Shown here: positions 17,976 to 27,138 of the stretch, in pieces
Numbering within the stretch: the first letter of the stretch is position 1
How the letters are laid out: each line of letters starts with the position of its first letter
Position numbers and translations under genes: made by a program
The notes under the pieces: model-generated
Seen by the model: only the letters and a program-made list of their open reading frames with translations
Database searches by the model: none
What the model was told of the DNA's origin: nothing
Origin: Oleispirillum sp965228165
Lineage (GTDB): Bacteria; Pseudomonadota; Alphaproteobacteria; Rhodospirillales; Rhodospirillaceae
Length of the DNA stretch: 64,000 bases
Assembly: GCA_965228165.1 (NCBI GenBank)
Contig: CBDDHB010000002.1
Coordinates: forward strand, 186,001-250,000
Direction: 5' to 3'

Positions 17976-20815
17976 CTAGTGTTGCATCTCGAAGCCTTCC
18001 GCGACGGCGATCTGGCCGCCCGTCTGGTCGATGATGTTGCCTTCGGAGACGCAGACGCCGGACTTGGCGAAGGTATAGGAATTTTCGTCCGTCGTCGCGG
18101 CGGCGTTCTCGGAATAGGTATAGGCGTACTTGAGGAGTTCCTCGTCGTAATAGACGAAGATCGCGGCGTTGGTGTCGGCGATGTTCGCGTCTTGCACCGC
18201 CGCCCCGATGCCATCATCGACGTTATAGAGGTAATAGAGTTCCACATCCTCGCCGAATACCGAGGTGTCGATCATGATCCGGTCGTCGTTGTTGCTGAAA
18301 TTGTTCAGGATGTCGGTGCCCATGATGCGGAACAACTGTTCCGTGCTTTCGCCCGAGCCGGTGAACAGGATGGTTTCCGAATCGTTGCCCAGGGTGTAGG
18401 TGTCGTTGCCGCCAAGGCCGCAGACGGTGACCGAGGCTTCGTTGTTGCCGCCGGTATAGGTGTCGGCGCCATAGGTCAGGCGGAAATTCTCGATTCCATC
18501 GAAGCTGCCGGTGGCCGTTCCCACCTCCGAGCCAAGGTTGATGCTGAAGGTGCCGGTCTCGGCGTCGTTGATGAGGTTGACCCCGAAGGTGGTCTGGACG
18601 GCTTCAAAACTTAAGGTGTCGTGGCCGGTGCCGCCGGAAATATACACGGCATCGCCGTTCTTCAACAGGCTGGCGTAGAAATAGTCGTCGCCGCCGCTGC
18701 CGTTGATGTCGTCGTTGCCGCCGCCGAAGACCACGGTGTCCGCGCCGGAACTGCCGGTGAAGGTATCCACCCCGAGGCCGAGGTGATAGGTCTCGATGCC
18801 GTCGAAGGTGGTGGTGCCGGTCAGGTTTTCGCCGGAATCATAGAATTCCACCTTCTCGCCCGCGGTGATTTCCGTCCAGCCGCCGTCGGTGTTGGCGATG
18901 TTCAGGATGTCCTGCCCGTCGCCGCCGTGAATCTCGTCGTTGCTGGTGGCGTCGGTTTCCAGGCTGTCGTCGCCCGCGCCGCCGTCGAGGGTGTCGTCGC
19001 CCGCGCCGCCGTGGATGGTGTCCTTGCCCTCGCCGCCGTCGATGATGTCGTCGCCGCCGTCGCCGATCAGGATGTCGTTGCCCGTGCCGCCGGTGATGGT
19101 GTCGGCGGCGTCGCCGCCCTCGAAGACCTCGACCCCGGACCCGATGACCAGGGTGGAGTGGGGATTGTCGGGGGACCAATCCGCGCCCCAGACGGCCCTA
19201 CCGTTGGCGACGTCGATGTTCACCACCAGGTTGGTGACGGAAGCGGCGCTGGTGTTGAAGCTGAGGGTGTCGGTGCCGTCGCCGCCGACGAAGGTGTCGA
19301 TGCCGGAAGCGGTGGTGGCGGTCATCCGATAGATATCGTCGCCCGCGCCGCCGGACAGGCTGTCGTTGCCGAAGCCGCCGAAAATACTGTCGTTGCCTTC
19401 GCCGCCGTCGATGGTGGCGTTGCTGGCGTAGAGGGCGTTGGATACGTTCCCGGCCAGATAGTCGTCGCCGGCCAGACCGGAGAAGGTCACGTTGCCGCTG
19501 CCGGTTCCTTCCGGGGCGAAGACCAGATGATCGTTCCCCGCGGTGCCGCTGTAGCTGGCGGGGGTGGTATAGATGCCGGACCTGCCGTCCTCGTCTTCCG
19601 ACACAATGCTGGTTTCGGTGATGGTGACCGTGGTGTTTTCGTTGGTAAAGGTGATGCCGGTGCCGATCGGACCGACTTGCTCGACGATGGCATTGATGAT
19701 GGTGGTGACCGTCGGAATCACGATCACCGGCGCCACCGGCACCACCGGAGTTACCGGAGCCAGCGAGACCTGCTGCTGTTGCTGCTGCCCTTCGCCCTGC
19801 CCCTGCTGCTGCTGGCCTTCGCCCTGGTTCTGCTGTTGTCCCTCGCCCTGGCCTTCGCCCTGACCTTCGGTCTGCGGCCCGCCGGGGGGGTGGTGGCCCC
19901 CTGGATGAACTGGGAATTGCCCGACGCGGCGGGCAACTGGCTGGCCACCGCTCCGTATTGTTGCGCGAACTGCGCCGGGGTCATCGTCTGGATCACCACC
20001 GGAGCCAGCGGATTGATGCTGACCGTCGCCGCCTGCAACACGCTGGACAGGCTGAACACCCCGGCGGGGGTGACCAGAACGATCTCGCCGATGGTGCCGT
20101 CCGGGTCGCGGATCAGAACGATGCTGGTCTGGCCGTCGCCGCCCACCTCGCCCGAGCCCGAGGTGCCGCGAAAACCGATGGTCGCCGACGGCGTCGTCAC
20201 CTTCATCGCGTCCGGCGAGGTCTTGGCGATCTGGCCGCTGATGAAGGCGAAGGCACCGCTCATCACCCCGACGTTGGCCGAGCCGCTCTGCGACGCCGGG
20301 TCGTAGACCATCTCGTCCAGGATCATCTTGCCGTTGCCGCCGAGCGAGAAGTTCGATCCGTCGAGAAACACGATACCCACCGAGGCGCTTTTGCCGGTTT
20401 CCAGCACGTCGCCCTGGCGAACCTCGTCGCCGACCTTCAGAACCGCCCGGCTGCCGTCCAGGCGCGCCACCGTCACTTCGCCCGCCAGGGTCTTCACCGT
20501 GCCGATCGACGCCGCCGCGCCCGCCGGGGCGGCCTGCGCCACTTGGCCCGAGCCCATCACCAGCCGGCCCACCCACGCGGCGCGGAACGCCATGCCGCCG
20601 TCCAGCGCCAGATCGGCGTGCGCGTCGCTGGCGAACTGCCCCTTCACCAGAAGGGTCTCGCCATGCGCGTCGGTGATCGCCAAGTCCTGGCCCAGGCGCT
20701 CGAAATCGGCGTGCGCCAGCCGCTCCACGGTCCAGCCGGAGGGCAGGGTCTGCCCCGACGCGGCAAGGGCGGCAAAAGGCGCGGGCGCGGCGGAAACGGC
20801 GGCGGAAATCGTCAT
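17976..20815 (-). pseudogene. FecR-domain RTX protein, likely type I secretion substrate, frameshifted in a C7 run
   Basis: Rebuilt, this is about 945 aa with no signal peptide. Residues 1-95 have no known match. A FecR-like beta domain follows (about 100-215: VKTLAGEVTVARLDGSRA ... MKVTTPSATIGFRG), then a helical stretch and a Gln/Gly/Glu low-complexity linker (GQGEGQQQNQGEGQQQQG). Next comes an RTX region with calcium-binding nonapeptides (GGAGDDIYR, GGTGNDILIGDGGDDIIDG, GGAGDDTLDGGAGDDSLE). The C-terminus, rich in T/S/Y/F and ending VAEGFEMQH, may hold the uncleaved secretion signal. The frame is lost at seven G on + (19884-19890), just before the linker; eight would restore it. It heads the operon with exporter and adaptor. 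Probably a surface or secreted adhesin-like protein. Confidence 0.8.
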
Positions 20816-21050
20816 GATGCGGCCCCGATAAGGGTTGCGAGGGGGCGGTCAGCCCGGTTTACCCAACGCAAAACGCGGCCCTGCCGTTCCCGGTTCGGCA
20901 ACGCCGGGAAACCCGCGATCGGATATCCCCTCTCGTCCATTTCGGACTGATTCTTTCTATTATGACCGGATTCGCGGTACACTTCAAGTGTCGCGCGATC
21001 TTGTCGCAATGGTTGAACAACCGGCAAACCGGACGCTTCTGGGGGAATGC
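20816..21050. promoter_or_regulatory. Divergent promoter region between FecR-RTX gene and CHASE2 cyclase
   Basis: These 235 bases separate two genes transcribed away from each other. Part of it is poorer in GC (TTCTTTCTATTATGACCGG near 20951). No clear sigma-70 pair or operator could be assigned by eye. The shared region makes co-regulation of the secreted protein and the cyclase plausible. Confidence 0.45.
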
Positions 21051-23315
21051 ATGGGGAACGGCGATAAAACCGGCGGCAAGCCGATCTTCGATCGCTTGAA
21101 GCCTTTTTTGCCCAAACTGAAACGCGCTTTCACCCCCAGTTGGCCGCAGGTGGCGGCGTTGTGTCTGCTGGCCGGAGTGGTGGGGATGCGGGTCGCCGAT
21201 CCGGTTTCCCTGCAAATGCTGCGGGTGCTGACCTTCGACGTCTATCAGCAGATCAAGCCCCGGCCGCAAACCCCCGGCATGGTCACCATCGTCGATATCG
21301 ACGAGGAAAGCCTGCGTCATGTCGGGCAGTGGCCGTGGCCGCGCACCGTCGTCGCGCGGATGCTCGACCGCCTGACCCAGATGCGCGCCGCCGTCGTCGG
21401 CTTCGACGTGGTCTTCGCCGAACCGGATCGGATGTCGCCGCAAAGCCTGGCCGAGGCGTTGCCCGATCTGCCGCCCGAGGTGCGCGGACGCATGGCCGCG
21501 CTGCCCAGCAACGATCAGGCGTTCGCCGAGGCGATCCGGCGCGGACGCGTCGTGCTGGGGCAGACCGGCATGCCGCTCGACCGGCCGCTGCCCGAGGACG
21601 TGCCCCGGACTTCTGTCGCGGTGCTGGGCGGGGGGCTGGACCGCTGGGTGGAAACCCATCGCGGTCTGCTGCGCAACGTGCCGGACATCGACCGCGCCGC
21701 CGCCGGGCACGGGGTGTTCACCGTCGCCGGGGAGACCGACGGCGTGGTCCGCCGCGTGCCGATGGTGCTGAACGTTCAGGGCGGCTACTTTCCGTCGCTC
21801 AGCGTCGAGATGCTGCGCATCGCGGCGAAGCAGCAGTCGATTCTGATCAAGACCAATCCGGACATCGGCATCGAGGGCCTGCGCATTCGCGGCCTGCCGC
21901 CGATCCGCACCGATGCGCACGGACGCGTCTGGGTGTATTTCTCGAAATCCGATCCGGCGCAGTATGTTTCCGCCCACAAGATTCTCGACGGCACCGTGCC
22001 GCCGGAGGCGATCGCCAACCGCCTCGTCCTGGTCGGCACCTCGGCGGCGGGGCTTCTCGACATCAAGGCGACGCCGCTTTCTCCCTTCCTGCCGGGGGTG
22101 GAGGTGCATGCCCAGATTCTCGAAAACATCCTGACCAATGCCCAGTTGCAGCAGCCCCGCGACGCGGTGGGGGTGGAGATCGTCTTTGCCGTCGCCATCG
22201 GCCTTGCGATGATTTTCCTGCTGCCGTTGATCGGCGCGCGCCTGACCATGGCGCTGTTCCTGGTCGCGGCGGGCGGCGCCATCGCCTGGTCGTGGCGCGC
22301 CTTCGCCATCGACCGCACCCTGTACGATCCGGTCCTGCCGACCCTGACCGCCCTGGTGATTTTCATTTTCCTCACCTACACCAGCTATGCCAAGGAAGAG
22401 ACGCAGCGCCGTCAGGTGCGCACCGCCTTCAGCCATTACATGTCGCCCGCCCTGGTCGAGCGTCTGGCCGCCGACCCCAGCCACCTCAAGCTGGGCGGCG
22501 AGATGCGCGACATGACCCTGCTGTTCTGCGACGTGCGCGGCTTCACCACGATCTCGGAGCAGTTCGACGCCGAAGGCCTGACCCGTCTGATCAACCGCTT
22601 CCTCACCCCGATGACCGAGGTCATCCTCAATCGCCAGGGGACCATCGACAAGTACATGGGCGACTGCATCATGGCGTTCTGGAACGCGCCGCTCGACGAT
22701 CCGGAGCATCCGGCGCACGCCTGCGAGTCCGCCCTGGGGATGACGGTGGCCCTGGAAAAGCTAAACCAAAAACTGAAGGAAGAGGCGCAGGCCGAAGGGA
22801 GAAAACATATTCCCATTAACGTCGGTGTCGGCATCAACAGCGGTCTGGTGTGCGTCGGCAACATGGGGTCGGAACAGCGCTTCGACTATTCGGTGCTGGG
22901 CGACGACGTCAACCTGGCCTCGCGTCTGGAGGGGCAGTCCAAGACCTACGGCGTCACCACCGTGGTCGGCGAGAACACCGAGCCCAAGGTGCGCGACTTC
23001 GCGCTTCTGGAACTCGATCTGATCCGGGTCAAGGGCAAGACCGTTCCGGTGCGCATCTTCGGTCTGGTCGGCGACCGGGGGACGGCGCGGTCGCCGGAGT
23101 TCCTGGCCCACCGGGCGGAGCATGAAAAGCTTCTGGAGGCCTATCGCGGCCAGCGCTGGGACGAGGCGGAAGCCCTGGCCCGTTCCTGTCAGGCCTCGCC
23201 GGTCGGCCAGACCGTTTCCAAGCTCTACGACATGTATCTGGAGCGCATCGCCCTGTTCCGGAAGGAGCCGCCGGGAGAGGCGTGGGATGGGGTCTTCGTC
23301 GCCACCTCGAAATAG
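21051..23315 (+). CDS. Adenylate/guanylate cyclase with CHASE2 sensor
   Basis: This is a 754-aa class III nucleotide cyclase. After a short cytoplasmic start comes a membrane segment (about residues 37-57), an extracytoplasmic CHASE2 domain (about 60-370; GMVTIVDIDEESLRHVGQWP is its typical opening), three membrane helices (about 375-455), then the catalytic domain. The metal-binding aspartates are in TLLFCDVRGFTTIS and YMGDCIMAFWNAP; the transition-state Asn/Arg region is YSVLGDDVNLASRLEG. The start at 21051 has GGGGGA 5 bases upstream; an ATG at 21009 is poorer. It is divergent from the FecR-RTX gene. CHASE2 cyclases beside FecR-domain proteins recur in proteobacteria, which suggests envelope sensing. 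Confidence 0.93.
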   Translation: MGNGDKTGGKPIFDRLKPFLPKLKRAFTPSWPQVAALCLLAGVVGMRVADPVSLQMLRVLTFDVYQQIKPRPQTPGMVTIVDIDEESLRHVGQWPWPRTVVARMLDRLTQMRAAVVGFDVVFAEPDRMSPQSLAEALPDLPPEVRGRMAALPSNDQAFAEAIRRGRVVLGQTGMPLDRPLPEDVPRTSVAVLGGGLDRWVETHRGLLRNVPDIDRAAAGHGVFTVAGETDGVVRRVPMVLNVQGGYFPSLSVEMLRIAAKQQSILIKTNPDIGIEGLRIRGLPPIRTDAHGRVWVYFSKSDPAQYVSAHKILDGTVPPEAIANRLVLVGTSAAGLLDIKATPLSPFLPGVEVHAQILENILTNAQLQQPRDAVGVEIVFAVAIGLAMIFLLPLIGARLTMALFLVAAGGAIAWSWRAFAIDRTLYDPVLPTLTALVIFIFLTYTSYAKEETQRRQVRTAFSHYMSPALVERLAADPSHLKLGGEMRDMTLLFCDVRGFTTISEQFDAEGLTRLINRFLTPMTEVILNRQGTIDKYMGDCIMAFWNAPLDDPEHPAHACESALGMTVALEKLNQKLKEEAQAEGRKHIPINVGVGINSGLVCVGNMGSEQRFDYSVLGDDVNLASRLEGQSKTYGVTTVVGENTEPKVRDFALLELDLIRVKGKTVPVRIFGLVGDRGTARSPEFLAHRAEHEKLLEAYRGQRWDEAEALARSCQASPVGQTVSKLYDMYLERIALFRKEPPGEAWDGVFVATSK

Positions 23316-23332
23316 GCGCCCCCCGAACGAAA

Positions 23333-23354
23333 CGGCCCGCCGGAAGGCGGGCCG
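23333..23354. terminator. Terminator hairpin, cyclase / tolC
   Basis: A 9-bp stem (CGGCCCGCC / GGCGGGCCG) with a GGAA loop lies between two convergent stops. There is no strong T run, so termination may be partial. Confidence 0.6.
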
Positions 23355-23375
23355 AAATCGTTCGTGGCGGCGGCG

Positions 23376-24683
23376 TCAGTTGGTGGCGACGCGTCCGCCG
23401 TCCAGTTCGCCCATCGCCAGCAGCACCTGATACATCGCCAGTTTCATGTCGAAAAGGGCGGAGGTGTGGTTGATTCGGGCCTGATAGACCTCGTTCTCGG
23501 CGTCGAGAACGTTGAGCGCGGTTTCCTTGCCCGCGTCGCGCAGCTTGGTGCGGGCATCGAACACTTCGCCCGCGATCGCCATGGCGTTGTTCAACAGATC
23601 GACCCGCTTGCGCGCGGTGTCCAGGGCCTGCCAGGCCAGACGGGTCTGTTCCACCACCTTGCGGCTGGTGTGCGACAGGGTGTCCTTGCTCGCCGCGTGG
23701 TCGAAGGCCGCCTTGCTGACCTCGGCGCGGGTTTGCAGGCCGTTGAACAGGTTCCAGCTGGCTTGCAGCAGGATGGAATAGTCGCGTCGGGTTCCGATCA
23801 CCGCGTCGCGCCCGTTTTCGTAGCCGTGCTCCATCACCAGGCTGAAGGTCGGCAGATAGCCCGCCTCGGCGACCGAGCGGCCTTCCTCCAACGCGTTGGA
23901 CTGGGCGCGGCTGGCGGCGATGTTGGGGTTGCCGCCCTTGGCGCGGTCGATCGCCGCATCCAGGCCATCGGGGATCAGCGCCTCGGGCATCGTCGGCTCG
24001 GCCATCGCGGCGACTTCGGCGGGGTGGCCGAAGACCTGCTGATAGCGGCTCATCGCCGCCTCCAGGGCGCCTTCGAAGGCGACGCGGCGTTCCTTGGCGA
24101 GTTGCAGGCGGGTCTTCGCCTGCAATACGTCCACGGCGATGCCGGAACCGCGCCGGACGCGTTCGTCCTCCAGGTGCAGCTGCTGGCGAATGGTGTTCTC
24201 GTTCTGCGCCGCCAGTCCGACCAGCCGGTTCTGCTTCAGCACGTCCAGGTAGACCGAGATTCCTTCAAACATCACGCTTTGCGTGGTTCCGGTCACCGTG
24301 GAGGCCGCCGCATCCCGCTGGTATTTCGCCGCGGCGTACAGGCCCTCGCGGGCGCCGCCGCCCCAAAGCTTCTGGGTCAGCGACAGGGTATAGGTGTTGC
24401 GGTCGCGATAGAAGGGGTCGAGGTCGCTGTTGCGGCGGGCCGGACTGTTGATCCGCTCCATGCCGGTGTCGCCCTTGGCGTCGATCGACGGCAGATAGGT
24501 GCCCCACGCCTTGTTGACGCTTTCCTCCGCTCCCATCGCGGTGTTGCGCGCGGCGCGGATTTGCGGATGCTGCTCAAGCAGGCCGTTCAGCGCCTCGGTC
24601 AGGGTTTCTGCGGAGGCGCTGCATGACCATCCGCCGATCGAAACCGTCGCCAGAAGGGCTGCGTAGATGCGATTCTTCGACAC
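23376..24683 (-). CDS. TolC-family outer-membrane channel of the type I secretion locus
   Basis: This protein of about 435 aa has a signal peptide (VSKNRIYAALLATVSIGGWS, cleavage near SASAETL) and the duplicated TolC layout: ETLTEALNGLLEQHPQIRAARN in the first half and NIAASRAQSNALEEGRSVAE in the second, each with long coiled-coil helices, closing with the conserved NVLDAENEVYQARINHTSA. The start is a GTG at 24683 with AGGGG about 9 bases upstream. It lies on the same strand as the RTX-ABC-HlyD genes but beyond the cyclase, so it probably completes that exporter. A second TolC (33055-34461) is also present. Confidence 0.9.
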   Translation of the reverse strand: MSKNRIYAALLATVSIGGWSCSASAETLTEALNGLLEQHPQIRAARNTAMGAEESVNKAWGTYLPSIDAKGDTGMERINSPARRNSDLDPFYRDRNTYTLSLTQKLWGGGAREGLYAAAKYQRDAAASTVTGTTQSVMFEGISVYLDVLKQNRLVGLAAQNENTIRQQLHLEDERVRRGSGIAVDVLQAKTRLQLAKERRVAFEGALEAAMSRYQQVFGHPAEVAAMAEPTMPEALIPDGLDAAIDRAKGGNPNIAASRAQSNALEEGRSVAEAGYLPTFSLVMEHGYENGRDAVIGTRRDYSILLQASWNLFNGLQTRAEVSKAAFDHAASKDTLSHTSRKVVEQTRLAWQALDTARKRVDLLNNAMAIAGEVFDARTKLRDAGKETALNVLDAENEVYQARINHTSALFDMKLAMYQVLLAMGELDGGRVATN

Positions 24684-24798
24684 GATGACACCCCTGGGGT
24701 GAGCCCCCCTCGGAACTCTCGTATCTTTATCCCTGAATCCATTTTTTCTGGCAACAGGATTGTGACCTAGGTCACATCCGGCCGGAGGCAAGTTCCGA

Positions 24799-25779
24799 TT
24801 ATTTCTCAGGGACGAAGAGATGCCCGCCGAACAGCGCGGCGAGGGTTCGCAGCAGAACCCCCAGCACCACCGCCGAGGTCAGAATCAGCCCCGCCCAGCA
24901 CAGCGGTCCCAAGGCCTCGACGCCGATCCGCTCGCGGTATTCCAGGATCGCCAGGGTCAGGGCGTCCAGCGGGAAGGTATAGGCCCACCAGGACACAGCG
25001 AAGGGAACGGTCAGGAACTGCCGCGTCATCGACAGGACGAGAAGGCCGACGAACAGGGCGGCGTAGAACAGAACCCGGGCGAAGGGATCGATGCCGCCGG
25101 TCAGCGCGACATAGGACAAGAACCCGATGGCGGGCGGCGCGATCAGGATGAACAGGGTCGGCATGAACTTCGCGGGCAACTGGTCGTGAAAGACGATGCG
25201 GTAGAAGACGATGGTGAACAGGACGATCCAGAAGACCAAACCGATCGAGAAGAAGAACCAGGAAATTTCCACCATTCCCAGGGGAACGCCGGTCAGCGGC
25301 ACCAGGATGTTGCCGACCACGGGAATGAACCAGGCGGGATTGGAGTGCTGGATGTCCTGGTTGCGGACGATCCAGCGCCGCACCAGCAGGATGGTGAAGC
25401 CCAGGTGGATGGCGCTGCCCAGCCCCCACAGAACCAAGGCGGGGGTCTGTCCCAGCGACAATGCGGCGCGCGACAACAGAAGAATGCTGATGCTGACGGC
25501 GGGGAAGAAATTGGCGCGGATCGGGTGCGCGAACTCCGCCGCGACGGTTCGGGGGTGGCGGATCGCCTTGGCCAGGTACAGCAGGGAAATCGCGGCGAAC
25601 ACGCTTGCCGCGGCGACCAGCGCGGCGTCGCCGACGCTTTGCGGCACCGACAGGACGTGGTGCGCCTTGCGCCAGACCAGCCCCAGTCCGCAGACCCCCA
25701 TCACCACGGCGAACAGGGGGACGGGCACATGTTCGAGCCAGGGCTCGCGGGGCGCGGCGGTTTTCGGAGAGGACGTCAT
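24799..25779 (-). CDS. SLAC1/TehA-family anion channel or C4-dicarboxylate (TDT) transporter
   Basis: This 326-aa inner-membrane protein has about ten hydrophobic helices. It starts PVPLFAVVMGVCGLGLVWRKA and contains FPAVSISILLLSRAAL and SWWAYTFPLDALTLAILEY, all typical of the tellurite-resistance/dicarboxylate transporter family. Bacterial members (TehA) are anion channels, and some relatives export sulfite or take up malate. The start at 25779 has AAGGG at good spacing. It stands alone behind tRNA-Cys with an AT-rich dyad upstream. The actual solute cannot be told. Confidence 0.87.
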   Translation of the reverse strand: MTSSPKTAAPREPWLEHVPVPLFAVVMGVCGLGLVWRKAHHVLSVPQSVGDAALVAAASVFAAISLLYLAKAIRHPRTVAAEFAHPIRANFFPAVSISILLLSRAALSLGQTPALVLWGLGSAIHLGFTILLVRRWIVRNQDIQHSNPAWFIPVVGNILVPLTGVPLGMVEISWFFFSIGLVFWIVLFTIVFYRIVFHDQLPAKFMPTLFILIAPPAIGFLSYVALTGGIDPFARVLFYAALFVGLLVLSMTRQFLTVPFAVSWWAYTFPLDALTLAILEYRERIGVEALGPLCWAGLILTSAVVLGVLLRTLAALFGGHLFVPEK

Positions 25780-25805
25780 CGTGAAAAACCCTTAAAATTA
25801 GATTT

Positions 25806-25822
25806 GCCTAATATTAATAGGC
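25806..25822. promoter_or_regulatory. AT-rich dyad upstream of the TehA-like gene
   Basis: GCCTAATATTAATAGGC pairs at 7 of 8 positions around its centre and lies about 27 bases upstream of the ATG in otherwise GC-rich DNA. It could be an operator overlapping the promoter. No regulator gene is adjacent. Confidence 0.4.
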
Positions 25823-25848
25823 GTTCGCGGCGGCGCGGGCAAGCCCCG

Positions 25849-25877
25849 AAAAACGAAACCGCGCCGAAGGGGCGCGG
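25849..25877 (-). terminator. Terminator after tRNA-Cys
   Basis: Read on the minus strand, the stem CCGCGCC / GGCGCGG with a 5-base loop is followed by TTTCGTTTTT, just downstream of the tRNA. Confidence 0.75.
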
Positions 25878-25913
25878 GGTCGTGGGATTTGAAGGCGACG
25901 AAAAGGAAAGGGG

Positions 25914-25987
25914 TGGAGGCCGGAGCCGGAATCGAACCGACGTACGAGGATTTGCAGTCCTCTGCATAACCACTCTGCCATCCGGCC
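25914..25987 (-). tRNA. tRNA-Cys (anticodon GCA)
   Basis: This 74-base cloverleaf includes an encoded CCA. The acceptor stem is GGCCGGA/TCCGGCC, the D arm GCAGAGTGGTTATGC, the anticodon loop CTGCAAA with GCA, and the T arm has the standard GGTTCGATTCC loop. Confidence 0.96.
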
Positions 25988-26124
25988 ATCCGAGGCGGCA
26001 GATCACGGGCGCTCGCTGCCCGAGAGGGCGCCACTATACGGGCGGCAGCGCGCCGATCAAGAGATTTTTTGTTCCGGCGCGCAACCGTGCGGGCGCGCCT
26101 TCCGCGCGCCGGGATGCGCCGCCG

Positions 26125-27138
26125 TCAGTCTTCCTTTCGCGCGACGAGCATCCGGTTGATCTGACCGTTCCCGGAACCTTGGGACGAAACGATGCGGAAC
26201 CCGGCGTCGCGGAGCGCGTTTTCCTGGGCCTGCCGCAGGAAACCGTGGTCGATGTTCGCGGTCAGGCGGGACATCAGGTTGGTCCCCAGGGTGTAGGGCC
26301 GGTTTTGCCGGTTGTCGCAATCCAGATTCTGGGAGACGAACCATCCTCCCCGAACGATGCTGGCGCCGATTTTCGCGATGAATCCGTCCAGGTCGTCGGC
26401 GAAGATCTGCAGGACGTGGGAGGCCAGGACGACGTCGAAGGTTTCCTTCGGCAAGGCGTCGGCGTGCAGGTCGCAGGGGAGAAAGGAAAGGCGGTCGCCG
26501 TGCTCTGCGTTCGTCAGCATCGCGGCGACGACGTCGGTGACCTCGGGCAGATCGGCGATCGTCGCGCGCAGGCGCGGGTTGCGCGCAAGCAGGGCCAGGG
26601 CGTATCGGCCGTGGTTGCCGCCGATGTCGCAAAGTCGGCGGAATTCGGCGAATCCGGGAAGCGCGGCGATGGCGCCGACCGCATCTTGCAGGGACCCCCG
26701 CACGGCGTGCTGCGCCATGCCGATGACGGCCTTGGGGGAGGCGAATCGCTTTCCCACGGTCGCGCGCGCCGCTCCGGGTTCCTTCAGCAGTTTGGGCAAG
26801 GCCTGGATCGTCTGTTCGCAGCGTCCCTGTTGGATGTCGATGGCGGTTCCCTGATAGAAGGGGGAGGAACTGACCAGGAACTCCGATGCGACCGGGGTGT
26901 TGCAGTAATGGGCGCCGCGGCGTCGCAACAAGCGGTGCTGGACCAGCAGCGCCAGCAGCGCCTCGGCGGTGGCGGGGTGGATTTCCAGCGCCGTCGCGAT
27001 TTCGCCCGACCGTTTTGGGGTTTCCAACAGATCGTAGAGGCCGAGGCGAACCGATTCATGGATGGCCTTGGCGAGAAAACCGCCCATCAGCAGGGTTTCC
27101 ACGGTCTCGAAGCGATGGCGGGGTTTGGGCAGGTTCAT
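26125..27138 (-). CDS. SAM-dependent O-methyltransferase (CrtF/COMT-like)
   Basis: This 337-aa class I methyltransferase has an N-terminal winged-helix dimerisation domain (ESVRLGLYDLLETPKRSGEIATALE) and a Rossmann domain with the SAM loop CDIGGNHGRYALALL (canonically DVGGGxG) and VVLASHVLQIFADD. The family methylates phenolic or carotenoid hydroxyls. The general-base region holds NLMSRLTANIDHGFL rather than the usual HGGxERT-type loop, so catalysis may differ. The ATG overlaps the RND pump stop by 4 bases, making it the last gene of marR-MFP-RND-MT. Such coupling suggests a small aromatic molecule that is both methylated and pumped out; this is inference. Confidence 0.85.
   Translation of the reverse strand: MNLPKPRHRFETVETLLMGGFLAKAIHESVRLGLYDLLETPKRSGEIATALEIHPATAEALLALLVQHRLLRRRGAHYCNTPVASEFLVSSSPFYQGTAIDIQQGRCEQTIQALPKLLKEPGAARATVGKRFASPKAVIGMAQHAVRGSLQDAVGAIAALPGFAEFRRLCDIGGNHGRYALALLARNPRLRATIADLPEVTDVVAAMLTNAEHGDRLSFLPCDLHADALPKETFDVVLASHVLQIFADDLDGFIAKIGASIVRGGWFVSQNLDCDNRQNRPYTLGTNLMSRLTANIDHGFLRQAQENALRDAGFRIVSSQGSGNGQINRMLVARKED

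Noticed and set aside
18840..19420. Short tandem DNA repeats resembling a CRISPR array
   Set aside because: Period and translation match calcium-binding RTX nonapeptides (GGxGxDxLx) in a coding frame; there are no constant repeats with unique spacers.
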